NCBI GenBank assembly: GCA_027082895.1
Contig: JALWTJ010000359.1
Location: 2,229-15,651, forward strand
DNA from: Hyphomicrobiales bacterium
GTDB lineage: Bacteria > Pseudomonadota > Alphaproteobacteria > Rhizobiales > Devosiaceae
Direction: 5' to 3'
DNA length: 13,423 nt
In this document: positions 6,188 to 12,859 of the stretch, piece by piece
How the letters are laid out: every line of letters begins with the position of its first letter
Numbering within the stretch: position 1 is the stretch's first letter
The notes under the pieces: model-generated
What the model saw: the letters and a program-made list of their open reading frames with translations, nothing else
Database searches by the model: none
Told to the model about the DNA's origin: nothing
Made by a program: the position numbers and the translations under genes

Positions 6188-8695
6188 CTAGAATTCGTCC
6201 CAATCGCTATCCACGGCGGCGCTGCCCTCGCTCAGATAGGTCTGGGCAGCCTGCTGCACCTCCGCCTGCATCTGCTTGACAACCGGCACGGAAGTTGATG
6301 GCGCGGCACGTGGCGCCGGTGCCCCGGCCCCCTTGTGACCATCGGCCAGACGGAACACCTCGATGATCCGGTCCAGTTCCGTTACCTGACTGTCGGTCTG
6401 TTCGATGGCCGCGTTGGTTTCTTCCACCAGCGCCGCATTGTGCTGGGTCATCTCGTCCATCTGGCGCACGGCAACGTTCACTTCGCTGATGGACGATGCC
6501 TGTTCCTTGTTGGCCTCCACCATCTGCCCCATGATTTCCTTGTTCTTGCTGGCACCAGCCATCATGGCCTCGAGCTTTTCCGAGGCAAGCGCCACCAGTT
6601 TCGACCCCTCGTCCACTTCCGTCGCGCTCTGATCAATCAGCTCCTTGACCTCGGAAGACGCTTCCGCCGCGCTCTGGGCGAGCCGGCGCACTTCCACCGC
6701 CACCACGGCAAACCCCTTGCCCGCTTCCCCGGCCCGTGCGGCCTCCACCGAGGCGTTGAGGGCCAGCAGATTGGTCTGGAAGGCGATGTCATCGATCATG
6801 CCGATAATGTTGGAAATCTTGGCGGACGAAGAGGTGATCCGCTCCATGGCCTGGGTGGTCTGGTTCATCACCTCGCCCCCCTCCACGGCCGCCTGGGCCA
6901 CCGCCGCCGCATTCGCGCCCACGGTCTGGGCCAACTGGGAATTTTCCTGAACCGTTCCGGCCAACTGTTCCATGGTAGCCGACGTTTCCTCGATGGTCGC
7001 CGCCTGCTTGGTGGTCCGCTCGCTCAGGTCGGTGGTACCGGTCAGGATCTCCGACGTGGCCATTTTCAGGGCCCCGGACGTTTCGCGCAACTGACCGATC
7101 ACTTCAGTGAACCGGTCTGCCACCGCATTGGTATCGCGCTTGAGCCGGTCAAAGGCCCCCTCATACTGGCCGCTGACCCGCTGAGTAAGATCGGTCCGGG
7201 CAAGAGCGCCCAGAACATCCCCGGTTTCGCGCAGCCCGCGATCCACGGTCTCCACCAGCTTGTTGACCTGCTGACCAAGCTGGTTGAGCTCCGCATCGGG
7301 AAATTCGGCCGTAACCCGATGGGAAAAATCGCCACCCGCTGCTGCCTGCACCACGTCCCCGAACGCTTCACCCAGCTGGGTCATCATTTCGGCACGAGCA
7401 GCATCGCGTTCACGCGCCGCCTGCTTCTCCGATTCGCTCAGACTGGCAACCTTTACGGCATTTTCCTTGAAAATTTCCACGGTTCGCGCCATGTCACCGA
7501 TCTCGTCATGCCGCTGGGATCCCGGAATATCCACATCAAGATCCCCATTCGCCAGCCGCTTCATGACATCGCTCAATCGCAGGATCGGCCGGGTTATCGA
7601 ACGGGAGAACAACAAAGCAATCACCAGTGCTGCAACCAGCAACCCGCCACCAATCATCAGCATCCAGTTGCGCAACTGGACAGTTCCGGCCCGCGTTTCA
7701 CTTTGCGACTGGGTGGTCAACACGGCCCAGCGTGTTCCCAGAAACTCGAAGGGTTCCGCCACAACGTCATCCATCTGACCATTACTGTCCTGCCATTCGC
7801 CAAATCCGGACGTACCGTCAATCGCCTGCCGGGCAATCGGAGCATCAAACGAAGCCTTCAGAATGTCATTTTCCGGGGTAAAGGAAGAATCATTCCGCAA
7901 AAGCAAATCCGCACCCACAATCAACGTCTGGCCGGTTTGTCCGAGCCCGGTCTTGTCCTGCATCATCTCGTTGATTTTCTCGATGGGCATCTGGAATGCC
8001 AGAACACCGGCAACCTCGCCATTTTCATCGACAATCGGCGTGGAAATGAAAGCCGCCGGAGCATCAAAACTGGGCGCATAGGCGGCAAAATCAAAAAAGC
8101 TGGCCGTTCCCGGCTCGCTGGCCAATCCGGCGCGGAATGCCTGTCCCAGCCCCGTATCCGCCCATTCTCCACCATCTTCGCTGAAATTGGTGGCAAAATC
8201 CCGTTCCTTGAACACCGTGTAAACCAGGTCTCCCTTGGTATTGAAAAGGAAGATGTCGTAATAGGAATTGGTTACAAGATGGTCGCGGAAAATCGGATGG
8301 TACTGGGCATGCGTCAGATCATACAAATTGTCGGTATCCGCAGCATCAAGCTGGTGCTTCTGTCCCAGCTCATTCGGATTGTCGGTAATATAAGCCTTCT
8401 GAAGCGTTTCCGCCGCCTTGTCGCCAAAAGTGGAATAGGCAAACGAAAACGCCTTCAAGGCTTTCAAGGTTTCCGGGTTTCGTGCCAGAAGACCCAGGTC
8501 CGCTTCAATATCCTGGAAATACATGTGAAGCCGGTGGCTCCTGTCCTTCGAAATGGCGTCCAGCTTGTCCTTGTATGAAGACAGCAAAGCACCAGATCCC
8601 AGGGTCAGCCCCACGACGCCCATTGCCAGGCCAACGACCAGCGCCGTTCCGGCAATTATCAATGGAAGCTTGAGTGAAAGTTTGAAATTGATCAT
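6188..8695 (-). CDS. methyl-accepting chemotaxis protein, cache sensor with several HAMP units
   Basis: An 835-residue inner-membrane chemoreceptor. TM1 spans about 9-36. The periplasmic sensor (about 37-343) includes a cache-like stretch (YYDIFLFNTKGDLVYTVFKE, then FISTPIVDENGEVAGVLAFQ), probably a double-cache domain. TM2 is about 344-364. A HAMP domain follows (SRSITRPILRLSDV to about 416), then two further HAMP-like segments (about 440-540, around GGDFSHRV and RTDLTQRV). The signalling coiled coil has the conserved tip IDDIAFQTNLLALNASVEAA at 634-653 and probable methylation sites in IEETSATMEQ and LVEETNAAIE. The protein ends in a linker and D-W-D-E-F, matching the x-W-x-x-F tether for CheR/CheB. 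The start at 8695 puts TM1 at the N-terminus with AGGGA about 9 nt upstream; the open frame reaches 8815 but without receptor-like sequence. It is flanked by terminators, so it is probably transcribed alone. Ligand unknown. Confidence 0.93.
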   Translation of the reverse strand: MINFKLSLKLPLIIAGTALVVGLAMGVVGLTLGSGALLSSYKDKLDAISKDRSHRLHMYFQDIEADLGLLARNPETLKALKAFSFAYSTFGDKAAETLQKAYITDNPNELGQKHQLDAADTDNLYDLTHAQYHPIFRDHLVTNSYYDIFLFNTKGDLVYTVFKERDFATNFSEDGGEWADTGLGQAFRAGLASEPGTASFFDFAAYAPSFDAPAAFISTPIVDENGEVAGVLAFQMPIEKINEMMQDKTGLGQTGQTLIVGADLLLRNDSSFTPENDILKASFDAPIARQAIDGTSGFGEWQDSNGQMDDVVAEPFEFLGTRWAVLTTQSQSETRAGTVQLRNWMLMIGGGLLVAALVIALLFSRSITRPILRLSDVMKRLANGDLDVDIPGSQRHDEIGDMARTVEIFKENAVKVASLSESEKQAARERDAARAEMMTQLGEAFGDVVQAAAGGDFSHRVTAEFPDAELNQLGQQVNKLVETVDRGLRETGDVLGALARTDLTQRVSGQYEGAFDRLKRDTNAVADRFTEVIGQLRETSGALKMATSEILTGTTDLSERTTKQAATIEETSATMEQLAGTVQENSQLAQTVGANAAAVAQAAVEGGEVMNQTTQAMERITSSSAKISNIIGMIDDIAFQTNLLALNASVEAARAGEAGKGFAVVAVEVRRLAQSAAEASSEVKELIDQSATEVDEGSKLVALASEKLEAMMAGASKNKEIMGQMVEANKEQASSISEVNVAVRQMDEMTQHNAALVEETNAAIEQTDSQVTELDRIIEVFRLADGHKGAGAPAPRAAPSTSVPVVKQMQAEVQQAAQTYLSEGSAAVDSDWDEF

Positions 8696-8890
8696 CCCTG
8701 AAATTCCCTGGTGCGGACAAATGAACCATTCAGATATATGGATGCATACGTACCCATAGTTAATTTTACATATGCGCGACCTAAACATGACATGGTAAAA
8801 CAAATCTAAATCCACATGCCGACTTCGGTCACCTTCCAGTTTTACGATCCGATTGACGCCCCGTGACGCTCAACCTGCCGAACACCTGAC
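8696..8890 (-). promoter_or_regulatory. AT-rich leader and probable promoter region of the MCP gene
   Basis: The stretch between the cheY terminator and the MCP start carries no gene. Its MCP-proximal part (about 8730-8820) is clearly AT-richer than the surroundings. It contains TTAACTAT on the minus strand, which could be part of a -10 region with TTTAGG 17 bp before it, and an inverted repeat TATGG-N12-CCATA (8737-8758) whose spacer holds ATGCAT and TACGTA. No convincing sigma-28 promoter was found. The exact promoter cannot be assigned by eye. Confidence 0.4.
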
Positions 8891-8925
8891 AAAAAACCGC
8901 CCCTTTCCATCATGGAAAAGGGCGG
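8891..8925 (-). terminator. intrinsic terminator of cheY
   Basis: On the minus strand the arms CCGCCCTTTTCC and GGAAAGGGGCGG form a 12-bp stem with one G-U pair around the loop ATGAT, followed by TTTTTT (A-run at 8891-8896). It begins 40 nt after the cheY stop and should end the upstream chemotaxis transcript. Confidence 0.95.
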
Positions 8926-8965
8926 CTCGTGCCGTGCATGGGACGTTTTGAACTGTATGTGCCTG

Positions 8966-9355
8966 TCAGGCCAGTGCGCCAATCACCGCCTCGATCTTCT
9001 TCTTCATGGAAGCAGCGTCAAACGGCTTGATGATGTAATTGTTCACCCCCGCAACGATGGCTTCCTTGACCTGCTCCTTGTCGGATCGGCCCGTCGCCAT
9101 GATGAAGGGCATGCTCTTGGTCTTGGGGTGCTTGCGGATCACCTTGAGCAGGGTCAACCCGTCAATGTCGTCCATGTTCCAGTCCGAAATGATCAGGTCG
9201 ATCTTGTTTTCCTGCAATTTTCCCAGAGCATCCCGCCCGCTTTTGGCCTCCGTGATCTTCTGGAATCCCAACTGATTGAGAATGAACTTGCAGATGCCGC
9301 GCATGGACTGCTGATCATCCACCACCAGAACGCTGATCTTGCTTGCTTGAGGCAT
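8966..9355 (-). CDS. cheY: CheY-type single-domain response regulator
   Basis: A 129-residue stand-alone receiver domain. It carries the full phosphorylation site: D13-D14 (VVDDQQS), phospho-acceptor D58 in DWNM, T88 (ATG) and K110 (IIKPF). The DWNM sequence after the acceptor and the absence of an output domain match chemotaxis CheY, which when phosphorylated by CheA binds FliM at the flagellar switch. Y107 before IIKPF corresponds to the switch tyrosine of E. coli CheY. It lies 122 nt after cheB and is followed by a strong terminator, so it is the last gene of the che transcript or has its own promoter in the gap. The Shine-Dalgarno is poor (TAGGC immediately before the ATG), but the start gives the usual short N-terminus. 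Alphaproteobacteria often have several CheYs, so motor binding versus phosphate sink is undecided. Confidence 0.92.
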   Translation of the reverse strand: MPQASKISVLVVDDQQSMRGICKFILNQLGFQKITEAKSGRDALGKLQENKIDLIISDWNMDDIDGLTLLKVIRKHPKTKSMPFIMATGRSDKEQVKEAIVAGVNNYIIKPFDAASMKKKIEAVIGALA

Positions 9356-9392
9356 GCCTACTACTCTTGTTGTTCTTGTAACTTCTACTTGC

Positions 9393-9407
9393 GCAACCCC
9401 GGTGCGA
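9393..9407 (-). promoter_or_regulatory. possible sigma-54-like site upstream of cheY
   Basis: On the minus strand TCGCAC-N5-TTGC resembles the -24/-12 sigma-54 consensus TGGCAC-N5-TTGC with correct spacing. One of the two key G residues at -24 is C, which usually abolishes function. It lies about 38 nt upstream of the cheY start in the cheB-cheY gap. Weak evidence. Confidence 0.2.
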
Positions 9408-9477
9408 AACCGCCCCTGCAGGACTACAGGAAATTCCTTACGATTCCCTCAATTGACCGGAACCCAACACCCCATGG

Positions 9478-10533
9478 TCAGGCTGCCGAACGCTGGTTCT
9501 GCACCCGGGCCAGCAGCTTGGCGGCGATTTCCTCCACCGGTGCCTCTTCCACCACAGCACCAATTTCTGCTGCCACCCGGGGCATGCCGTAAACCAGCGC
9601 CGAATCCTTGTTCTGACCGACCGTATAGGCACCCGCCTGCTTCATTTCCAGCAGCCCTTGCGCCCCATCCTTTCCCATTCCCGTCAGGATGGCACCGACC
9701 GCCTTGGCGCCCACCTCCTTGGCCACCGATAAAAACAGCGCATCAACACTGGGCCGGTGTCCGGAAACGGGAGCGTCAGCCGTCACCCGGCATTTGAGAA
9801 CCCCCGAACTGTTCTCAAGACGCAACTGGTGCCCTCCCTTGGCAATATGGACATGACCCGGTTTGATCGGCATGCGGTCCTCCGCCTGCACCACATGCAT
9901 GTCAACCTGCTGATCCAGCCGTTCGGCAAACCGCTCGGTAAAATTGGCGGGCATGTGCTGGGCCACCACCACCGGCGGACTGTTGGGCGGCATGTTGACA
10001 AGCACCTTGCGGATTGCATCCACGCCGCCGGTGGACGCCCCGATGGCAATCAGCGCATCCCTGGCAAAGGAAACATTGGTATCCACCCTTGCCGGGCGGG
10101 CAGTGACACTGGCCCGCATGGCCTGCCCCCGCACATCGCTCTGGGCGGCAAAGCGCACCTTCTGGCGGATCTCGGCACCAAACTCATCCATCCCCCCCTC
10201 AAGGTCATGGCTTGGTTTGCCAACAAAATCCACCGCTCCCAGTTCCAGCGCCAGCATGGTCTCGCTGGCCCCCTTGTGGGTGAGAGTAGACACCATCACC
10301 ACCGGCGTCGGGCGAAGCCGCATCAGCTTGCTCAGAAACTCCAGACCGTTCATGTTGGGCATCTCGATGTCCAGCGTCACCACGTCCGGATCAAGCTCCT
10401 TGATCATGCGCCGGGCCACGATCGGATCTTCGGCCGTTCCCACCACCTTGATATCGCCATCCTTGACCAGGGTGGCGCTGAGCACCTGCCGGATCAGTGC
10501 CGAATCATCAACCACCAGAACTGAAATACTCAT
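9478..10533 (-). CDS. cheB: chemotaxis response regulator protein-glutamate methylesterase CheB
   Basis: A 351-residue two-domain enzyme that removes methyl groups from receptor glutamates and deamidates receptor glutamines after phosphorylation by CheA. The N-terminal receiver has D9-D10, phospho-acceptor D55 (TLDIEMP) and K106 (GKP). A linker of about 115-155 follows. The C-terminal methylesterase carries the catalytic triad: S167 in IGASTGG, H193 in AQHMP and D289 in GMGKDGAQG. Both domains are full length, so the enzyme should be active. The start codon overlaps the cheR stop as ATGA, with AGGA 7 nt upstream, indicating translational coupling. It acts at receptor arrays with CheR and sets adaptation. 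Confidence 0.98.
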   Translation of the reverse strand: MSISVLVVDDSALIRQVLSATLVKDGDIKVVGTAEDPIVARRMIKELDPDVVTLDIEMPNMNGLEFLSKLMRLRPTPVVMVSTLTHKGASETMLALELGAVDFVGKPSHDLEGGMDEFGAEIRQKVRFAAQSDVRGQAMRASVTARPARVDTNVSFARDALIAIGASTGGVDAIRKVLVNMPPNSPPVVVAQHMPANFTERFAERLDQQVDMHVVQAEDRMPIKPGHVHIAKGGHQLRLENSSGVLKCRVTADAPVSGHRPSVDALFLSVAKEVGAKAVGAILTGMGKDGAQGLLEMKQAGAYTVGQNKDSALVYGMPRVAAEIGAVVEEAPVEEIAAKLLARVQNQRSAA

Positions 10534-11402
10534 GCGGACATCCTTTGCTGCATCCCCGTCTGCTGAACCGCCAGCCGCCGGTAAATTGTCTTCCCCTCAA
10601 GGCAAAAGCCCAGTTCTTCCGCCTTCATGCTCTCCGAATGCCCTATGTAGAGATAGGAGCCTTCATTGAGCAGGGCGGCAAACCGTTCAAAGATACGGGT
10701 CTGGGTCGCCTTGTCGAAATAGATGGTAACGTTGCGACAGAAAATGGCGTCGAACGGTCCCTTGACCGGCCACTTTCCCATCAGATTGAGCGGCTTGAAC
10801 GTCATCAACCGGCGCAAATGGTCCGGCACCCGGATCGTGTCCGCCGTCGGACGTTCGAACATGGCCGCCTGCTTGTCCGAAAGCCCCTCAAGGTCGTTGA
10901 CGGAATAAACGCCCCGGGCCGCCGTTTCCACCACCTGCGTATCCACATCCGTACCAAGAATGCGAAAATCCCAGTTCTTGAGTTGCGGATACTTGCCCAT
11001 CAGCGCCATGGCAATCGTGTATGGTTCCTGCCCCGTGGAACAGCCCGCCGACCATATCCGCAGACGCGGCTTGCCATTGGCCTTCAGGGGATTGGGACGG
11101 GCCATCAGCTGGCCCACATACTGGACCAGATGATCAAAATGGTGATCCTCCCGGTAAAAACGGGTCAGATTGGTCGTCAACGCGTTGATGAACACCTGCC
11201 GGTCTTCCCGGCTGGCACCGCGATCAAGGAAATCCACATAGGCATCAAAACTGTCCAGCCCCTTGGCGCGAACGATCTTGTTCAGGCGCGAGGCCACGAG
11301 AACCCGCTTGGCATCGCCCAGAGAAATGCCCGCATCCTTGTAGATCCGCTCCCGGATGCGATCAAATTCCCGGTCACTGAGTTTTATTTCGTCATCAGCC
11401 AT
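10530..11402 (-). CDS. cheR: chemotaxis protein-glutamate O-methyltransferase CheR
   Basis: A 290-residue S-adenosylmethionine-dependent methyltransferase that methylates glutamates in receptor signalling helices. It has an N-terminal CheR all-helical domain (about 5-60, LSDREFDRIRERI), TTNLTRFYRE at 76-85, the SAM-binding motif WSAGCSTGQEPYTIAM at 117-132, an acidic GTDVD at 150-154, FCRNVTIYFD at 221-230 and GHSESM at 254-259. All family motifs are present. Start: the open frame reaches 11501, but homology begins near IKLSDREF. The ATG at 11402 has AAGAG 8 nt upstream; the in-frame ATG at 11408 is an alternative adding two residues. It overlaps cheB by 4 bp and is preceded by a 292-nt untranslated gap after cheD, so it may have its own promoter. 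Confidence 0.96.
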   Translation of the reverse strand: MADDEIKLSDREFDRIRERIYKDAGISLGDAKRVLVASRLNKIVRAKGLDSFDAYVDFLDRGASREDRQVFINALTTNLTRFYREDHHFDHLVQYVGQLMARPNPLKANGKPRLRIWSAGCSTGQEPYTIAMALMGKYPQLKNWDFRILGTDVDTQVVETAARGVYSVNDLEGLSDKQAAMFERPTADTIRVPDHLRRLMTFKPLNLMGKWPVKGPFDAIFCRNVTIYFDKATQTRIFERFAALLNEGSYLYIGHSESMKAEELGFCLEGKTIYRRLAVQQTGMQQRMSA

Positions 11403-11458
11403 TTTCATTACTCTTGATACCTGTGAACAGATCAGCGCACGGCTTCCGAACGATCCAT

Positions 11459-11481
11459 CCCGTCCGGAATTGCCGGACAGG
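11459..11481 (-). other. 9-bp hairpin in the cheR leader
   Basis: On the minus strand CCTGTCCGG-CAATT-CCGGACGGG forms a 9-bp stem (one G-U) with a 5-nt loop, ending 51 nt before the alternative cheR ATG at 11408. No T-run follows, so it is not a terminator. It could be an mRNA-stability or regulatory element, or a DNA operator. Confidence 0.5.
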
Positions 11482-11524
11482 ACAGGCAGCAACCGGCCCA
11501 TCTACACGCTAGTATGGAGGGGGT

Positions 11525-11543
11525 TTTACTTAATTTGCGTAAA
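11525..11543. promoter_or_regulatory. AT-rich dyad upstream of cheR
   Basis: TTTAC-N9-GTAAA is a perfect 5-bp inverted repeat in the only AT-rich block of the gap, about 120 nt before cheR. It could be an operator or overlap a promoter. No -35/-10 pair is convincing. Confidence 0.3.
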
Positions 11544-11655
11544 TGAGCCCCGGGATTCTTTCACGCGGCAAAGCCGTTACGGCACCCGCTGCCCGCCTCC
11601 GCTGCGCAACCGGCCCCATTTCCGGGCTACCGTACCACAATCATTTTCTGGATAA

Positions 11656-11682
11656 CCGACACCTGTCGGCCATGCCGGCATG
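11656..11682. repeat. adjacent inverted repeat and 12-nt palindrome after cheD
   Basis: CCGACA-CC-TGTCGG (11656-11669) is followed one base later by the perfect palindrome CATGCCGGCATG (11671-11682). The pair starts 12 nt beyond the cheD stop codon. No T-run follows in the direction of cheD, so it is at best a rho-independent-like block without a tail. Confidence 0.5.
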
Positions 11683-11694
11683 AATGGATACCGA

Positions 11695-12279
11695 TCAGAA
11701 AAGCTCGATATCGTCCACCGGCGCCGCAACCGGTTTCCGGCGCGCCAGAACCAGTTCCTTCTGTGCCACGGACTGCCCGGCATCCGAATCCAGCCGCTTG
11801 ACGAATACCCGTCCGCTGACCGGCTTGAACAGAACCCGCCGGGCAAAGTTCCCCCCAAGATCCTCCGAGGCGATTTCATACCCCTCCCGGCTGAGGAACT
11901 GGCGGACAAAGGCGATGTTGGCCGCCCCCACATCCTGGGTCCCCGTGATATTGCCGCCTCCGAACATCTTGACCACCAGATTTGCCTTGCGCCCGCTCCC
12001 CTGGCTCAGGATGGCATTGATCAGCTGTTCCATGGCAAAGGCACCATAGCGGGCCGATGCACCGAACCGGTCCCGCGCATCCTGGGACTGCTCGCCCAGC
12101 AGAAAATGGTTCATGCCCCCGATCAGGGCAACCTTGTCACGAATGCACGCGCAAATGCACGAGCCCAGCACCGTTGACAGGGTAACGCTCTCATCCCCGG
12201 TCACCTCGCACCCCCCCTGGTTGACGGTCTTGGTAATTTCCCGAACCCGTGGTGCGGATGGAGCAGCCATGGCCGACAT
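11695..12279 (-). CDS. cheD: chemoreceptor glutamine deamidase CheD
   Basis: A 194-residue protein that deamidates specific receptor glutamines to glutamates. It shows the family core STVLGSCICACI with catalytic Cys41, GGMNHFLLG with His58 (17 residues after the Cys, the same spacing as C27/H44 in Thermotoga CheD), then RYGAFAMEQLI and KMFGGGNI. The C-terminal region ends in VDDIELF, an extra acidic-hydrophobic tail. No CheC partner is visible in the window. Start: ATG at 12279 with GAAAGGG about 10 nt upstream; the frame also opens at 12327 (GGGAT a few nt upstream), which would add 16 non-conserved residues. It is divergently arranged with the small helical-protein gene to its right, so its promoter should lie in the shared 148-nt region. 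It acts on receptors such as the MCP here. Confidence 0.95.
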   Translation of the reverse strand: MSAMAAPSAPRVREITKTVNQGGCEVTGDESVTLSTVLGSCICACIRDKVALIGGMNHFLLGEQSQDARDRFGASARYGAFAMEQLINAILSQGSGRKANLVVKMFGGGNITGTQDVGAANIAFVRQFLSREGYEIASEDLGGNFARRVLFKPVSGRVFVKRLDSDAGQSVAQKELVLARRKPVAAPVDDIELF

Positions 12280-12427
12280 GTACAACAAACCCTTTCCCGG
12301 CTGAATTTCGTGACGAAACGACCCCATTCTATCCCGGCAAAAATTAGTAAATCGCTAACCAACAGCAAAGGTCGGGCTTTTCGAAGCAACACCCGGTTAG
12401 GTTTTGCCTCCTATTATCGCTTCAAAT
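12280..12427. promoter_or_regulatory. divergent promoter region between cheD and the small helical-protein gene
   Basis: The region is AT-richer in its middle. TTAG-N7-CTAACC at 12344-12360 resembles the alphaproteobacterial CtrA box TTAA-N7-TTAAC with one mismatch per half. CTAACC (12355-12360) is mirrored by GGTTAG (12395-12400). On the plus strand TATTAT (12412-12417) is a plausible -10 but lacks a recognisable -35. Control by CtrA would fit a motility cluster but is inferred. Confidence 0.35.
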
Positions 12428-12808
12428 ATGAACACCAACACCCAGGCGATCTTCATGCCCATTCACAAGCTGGCCACCGAACTGGAAGAAACCGTCCGCC
12501 AGACCCGCGAACTGGTCCGGTCCGTGGACGCGGCACTGGCCATCCTCATGGACCCTGATCTCAATGACACTGAAGCCCGCCGGCAGGCCAAGAAGCGGAT
12601 CATGGTCAGTCTGCAGGCCCAGGACCGCATCCAGCAGAGATGTGACAACATCACCCGCGCCATGTTTCAGATGCGCGAGTGCACGGTTCAATTCAAGGGA
12701 GAACAATGTGCCCGGGTATGGGAAAATCTGACATTGGACGAATTGTCCAAGCCCGAACTGTCCGGCGCATCTGCCCGCATCCCCCACGGGGAAGTGGATC
12801 TTTTCTGA
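12428..12808 (+). CDS. small helical protein, candidate CheZ/CheT-like CheY-P phosphatase
   Basis: A 126-residue protein, the only plus-strand gene in the window, sitting between cheD (divergent) and cheW (convergent). It is predicted almost entirely helical: ELEETVRQTRELVRSVDAAL, then KKRIMVSLQAQDRIQQRCDN and a Trp-containing tail. D66-R-I-Q-Q70 fits the D-x-x-x-Q motif used by CheZ (D143/Q147 in E. coli) and, as I recall, proposed for Sinorhizobium CheT; the local AQD also resembles CheZ. It ends in GEVDLF, an acidic-hydrophobic tail. No other CheY-P phosphatase (CheC, CheX, CheZ) is seen in the cluster, which supports the guess. Overall similarity to CheZ is too low to call by eye. Start uncertain: this outermost ATG lacks a Shine-Dalgarno; the ATG at 12455 has CAGG 8 nt upstream and would give 117 residues. 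A TTG at 12404 is also in frame. The gene is probably real, the function is inferred. Confidence 0.7.
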   Translation: MNTNTQAIFMPIHKLATELEETVRQTRELVRSVDAALAILMDPDLNDTEARRQAKKRIMVSLQAQDRIQQRCDNITRAMFQMRECTVQFKGEQCARVWENLTLDELSKPELSGASARIPHGEVDLF

Positions 12809-12828
12809 TCCCTTGCCGATGCTCGCCG

Positions 12829-12841
12829 CCCGACAGACGGG
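12829..12841. other. small hairpin in the convergent gap
   Basis: CCCG-ACAGA-CGGG is a 4-bp inverted repeat in the 51-nt gap between the plus-strand gene and cheW. Neither side has a T-run, so it is a poor terminator. It is the only structure seen there. Confidence 0.2.
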
Positions 12842-12859
12842 TAACATTTCGGCGAAAAA

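Larger units (their letters stand above)
11403..11694 (-). other. structured cheD-cheR intergenic region
   Basis: Nearly 300 nt without a credible gene on either strand. From the cheD end it holds a 12-nt palindrome (11671-11682) next to an inverted repeat (11656-11669), GC-rich sequence with a small CGGC-AAA-GCCG hairpin (11566-11576), an AT-rich block with a TTTAC/GTAAA dyad (11525-11543), and a 9-bp leader hairpin (11459-11481). No clear T-run terminator is present. It probably carries the cheR promoter and leader. Confidence 0.5.

Noticed and set aside
6335..8578. 747-codon plus-strand open frame
   Set aside because: It lies entirely antisense to the MCP. Its His/Arg/Gly/Leu-rich composition is what the reverse of a GC-rich receptor gene gives, and it has no recognisable domain.
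8737..8758. TATGG-N12-CCATA repeat as a transcription-factor operator
   Set aside because: Short arms in an AT-rich leader are likely by chance and no known regulator motif matches. It is mentioned only as part of the leader.
8696..8815. N-terminal extension of the MCP
   Set aside because: It would place about 40 unrelated residues before TM1 and overlaps the AT-rich leader. The ATG at 8695 has a usable ribosome binding site.
12829..12841. Bidirectional terminator between the convergent genes
   Set aside because: The stem is only 4 bp and neither strand has a T-run, so I list it only as a weak hairpin.
12422..12847. Minus-strand open frame that would keep all che genes on one strand
   Set aside because: Its translation has no recognisable domain and looks like the antisense of the plus-strand helical protein, which shows helix-like periodicity, a coherent charge pattern and a che-like C-terminus.
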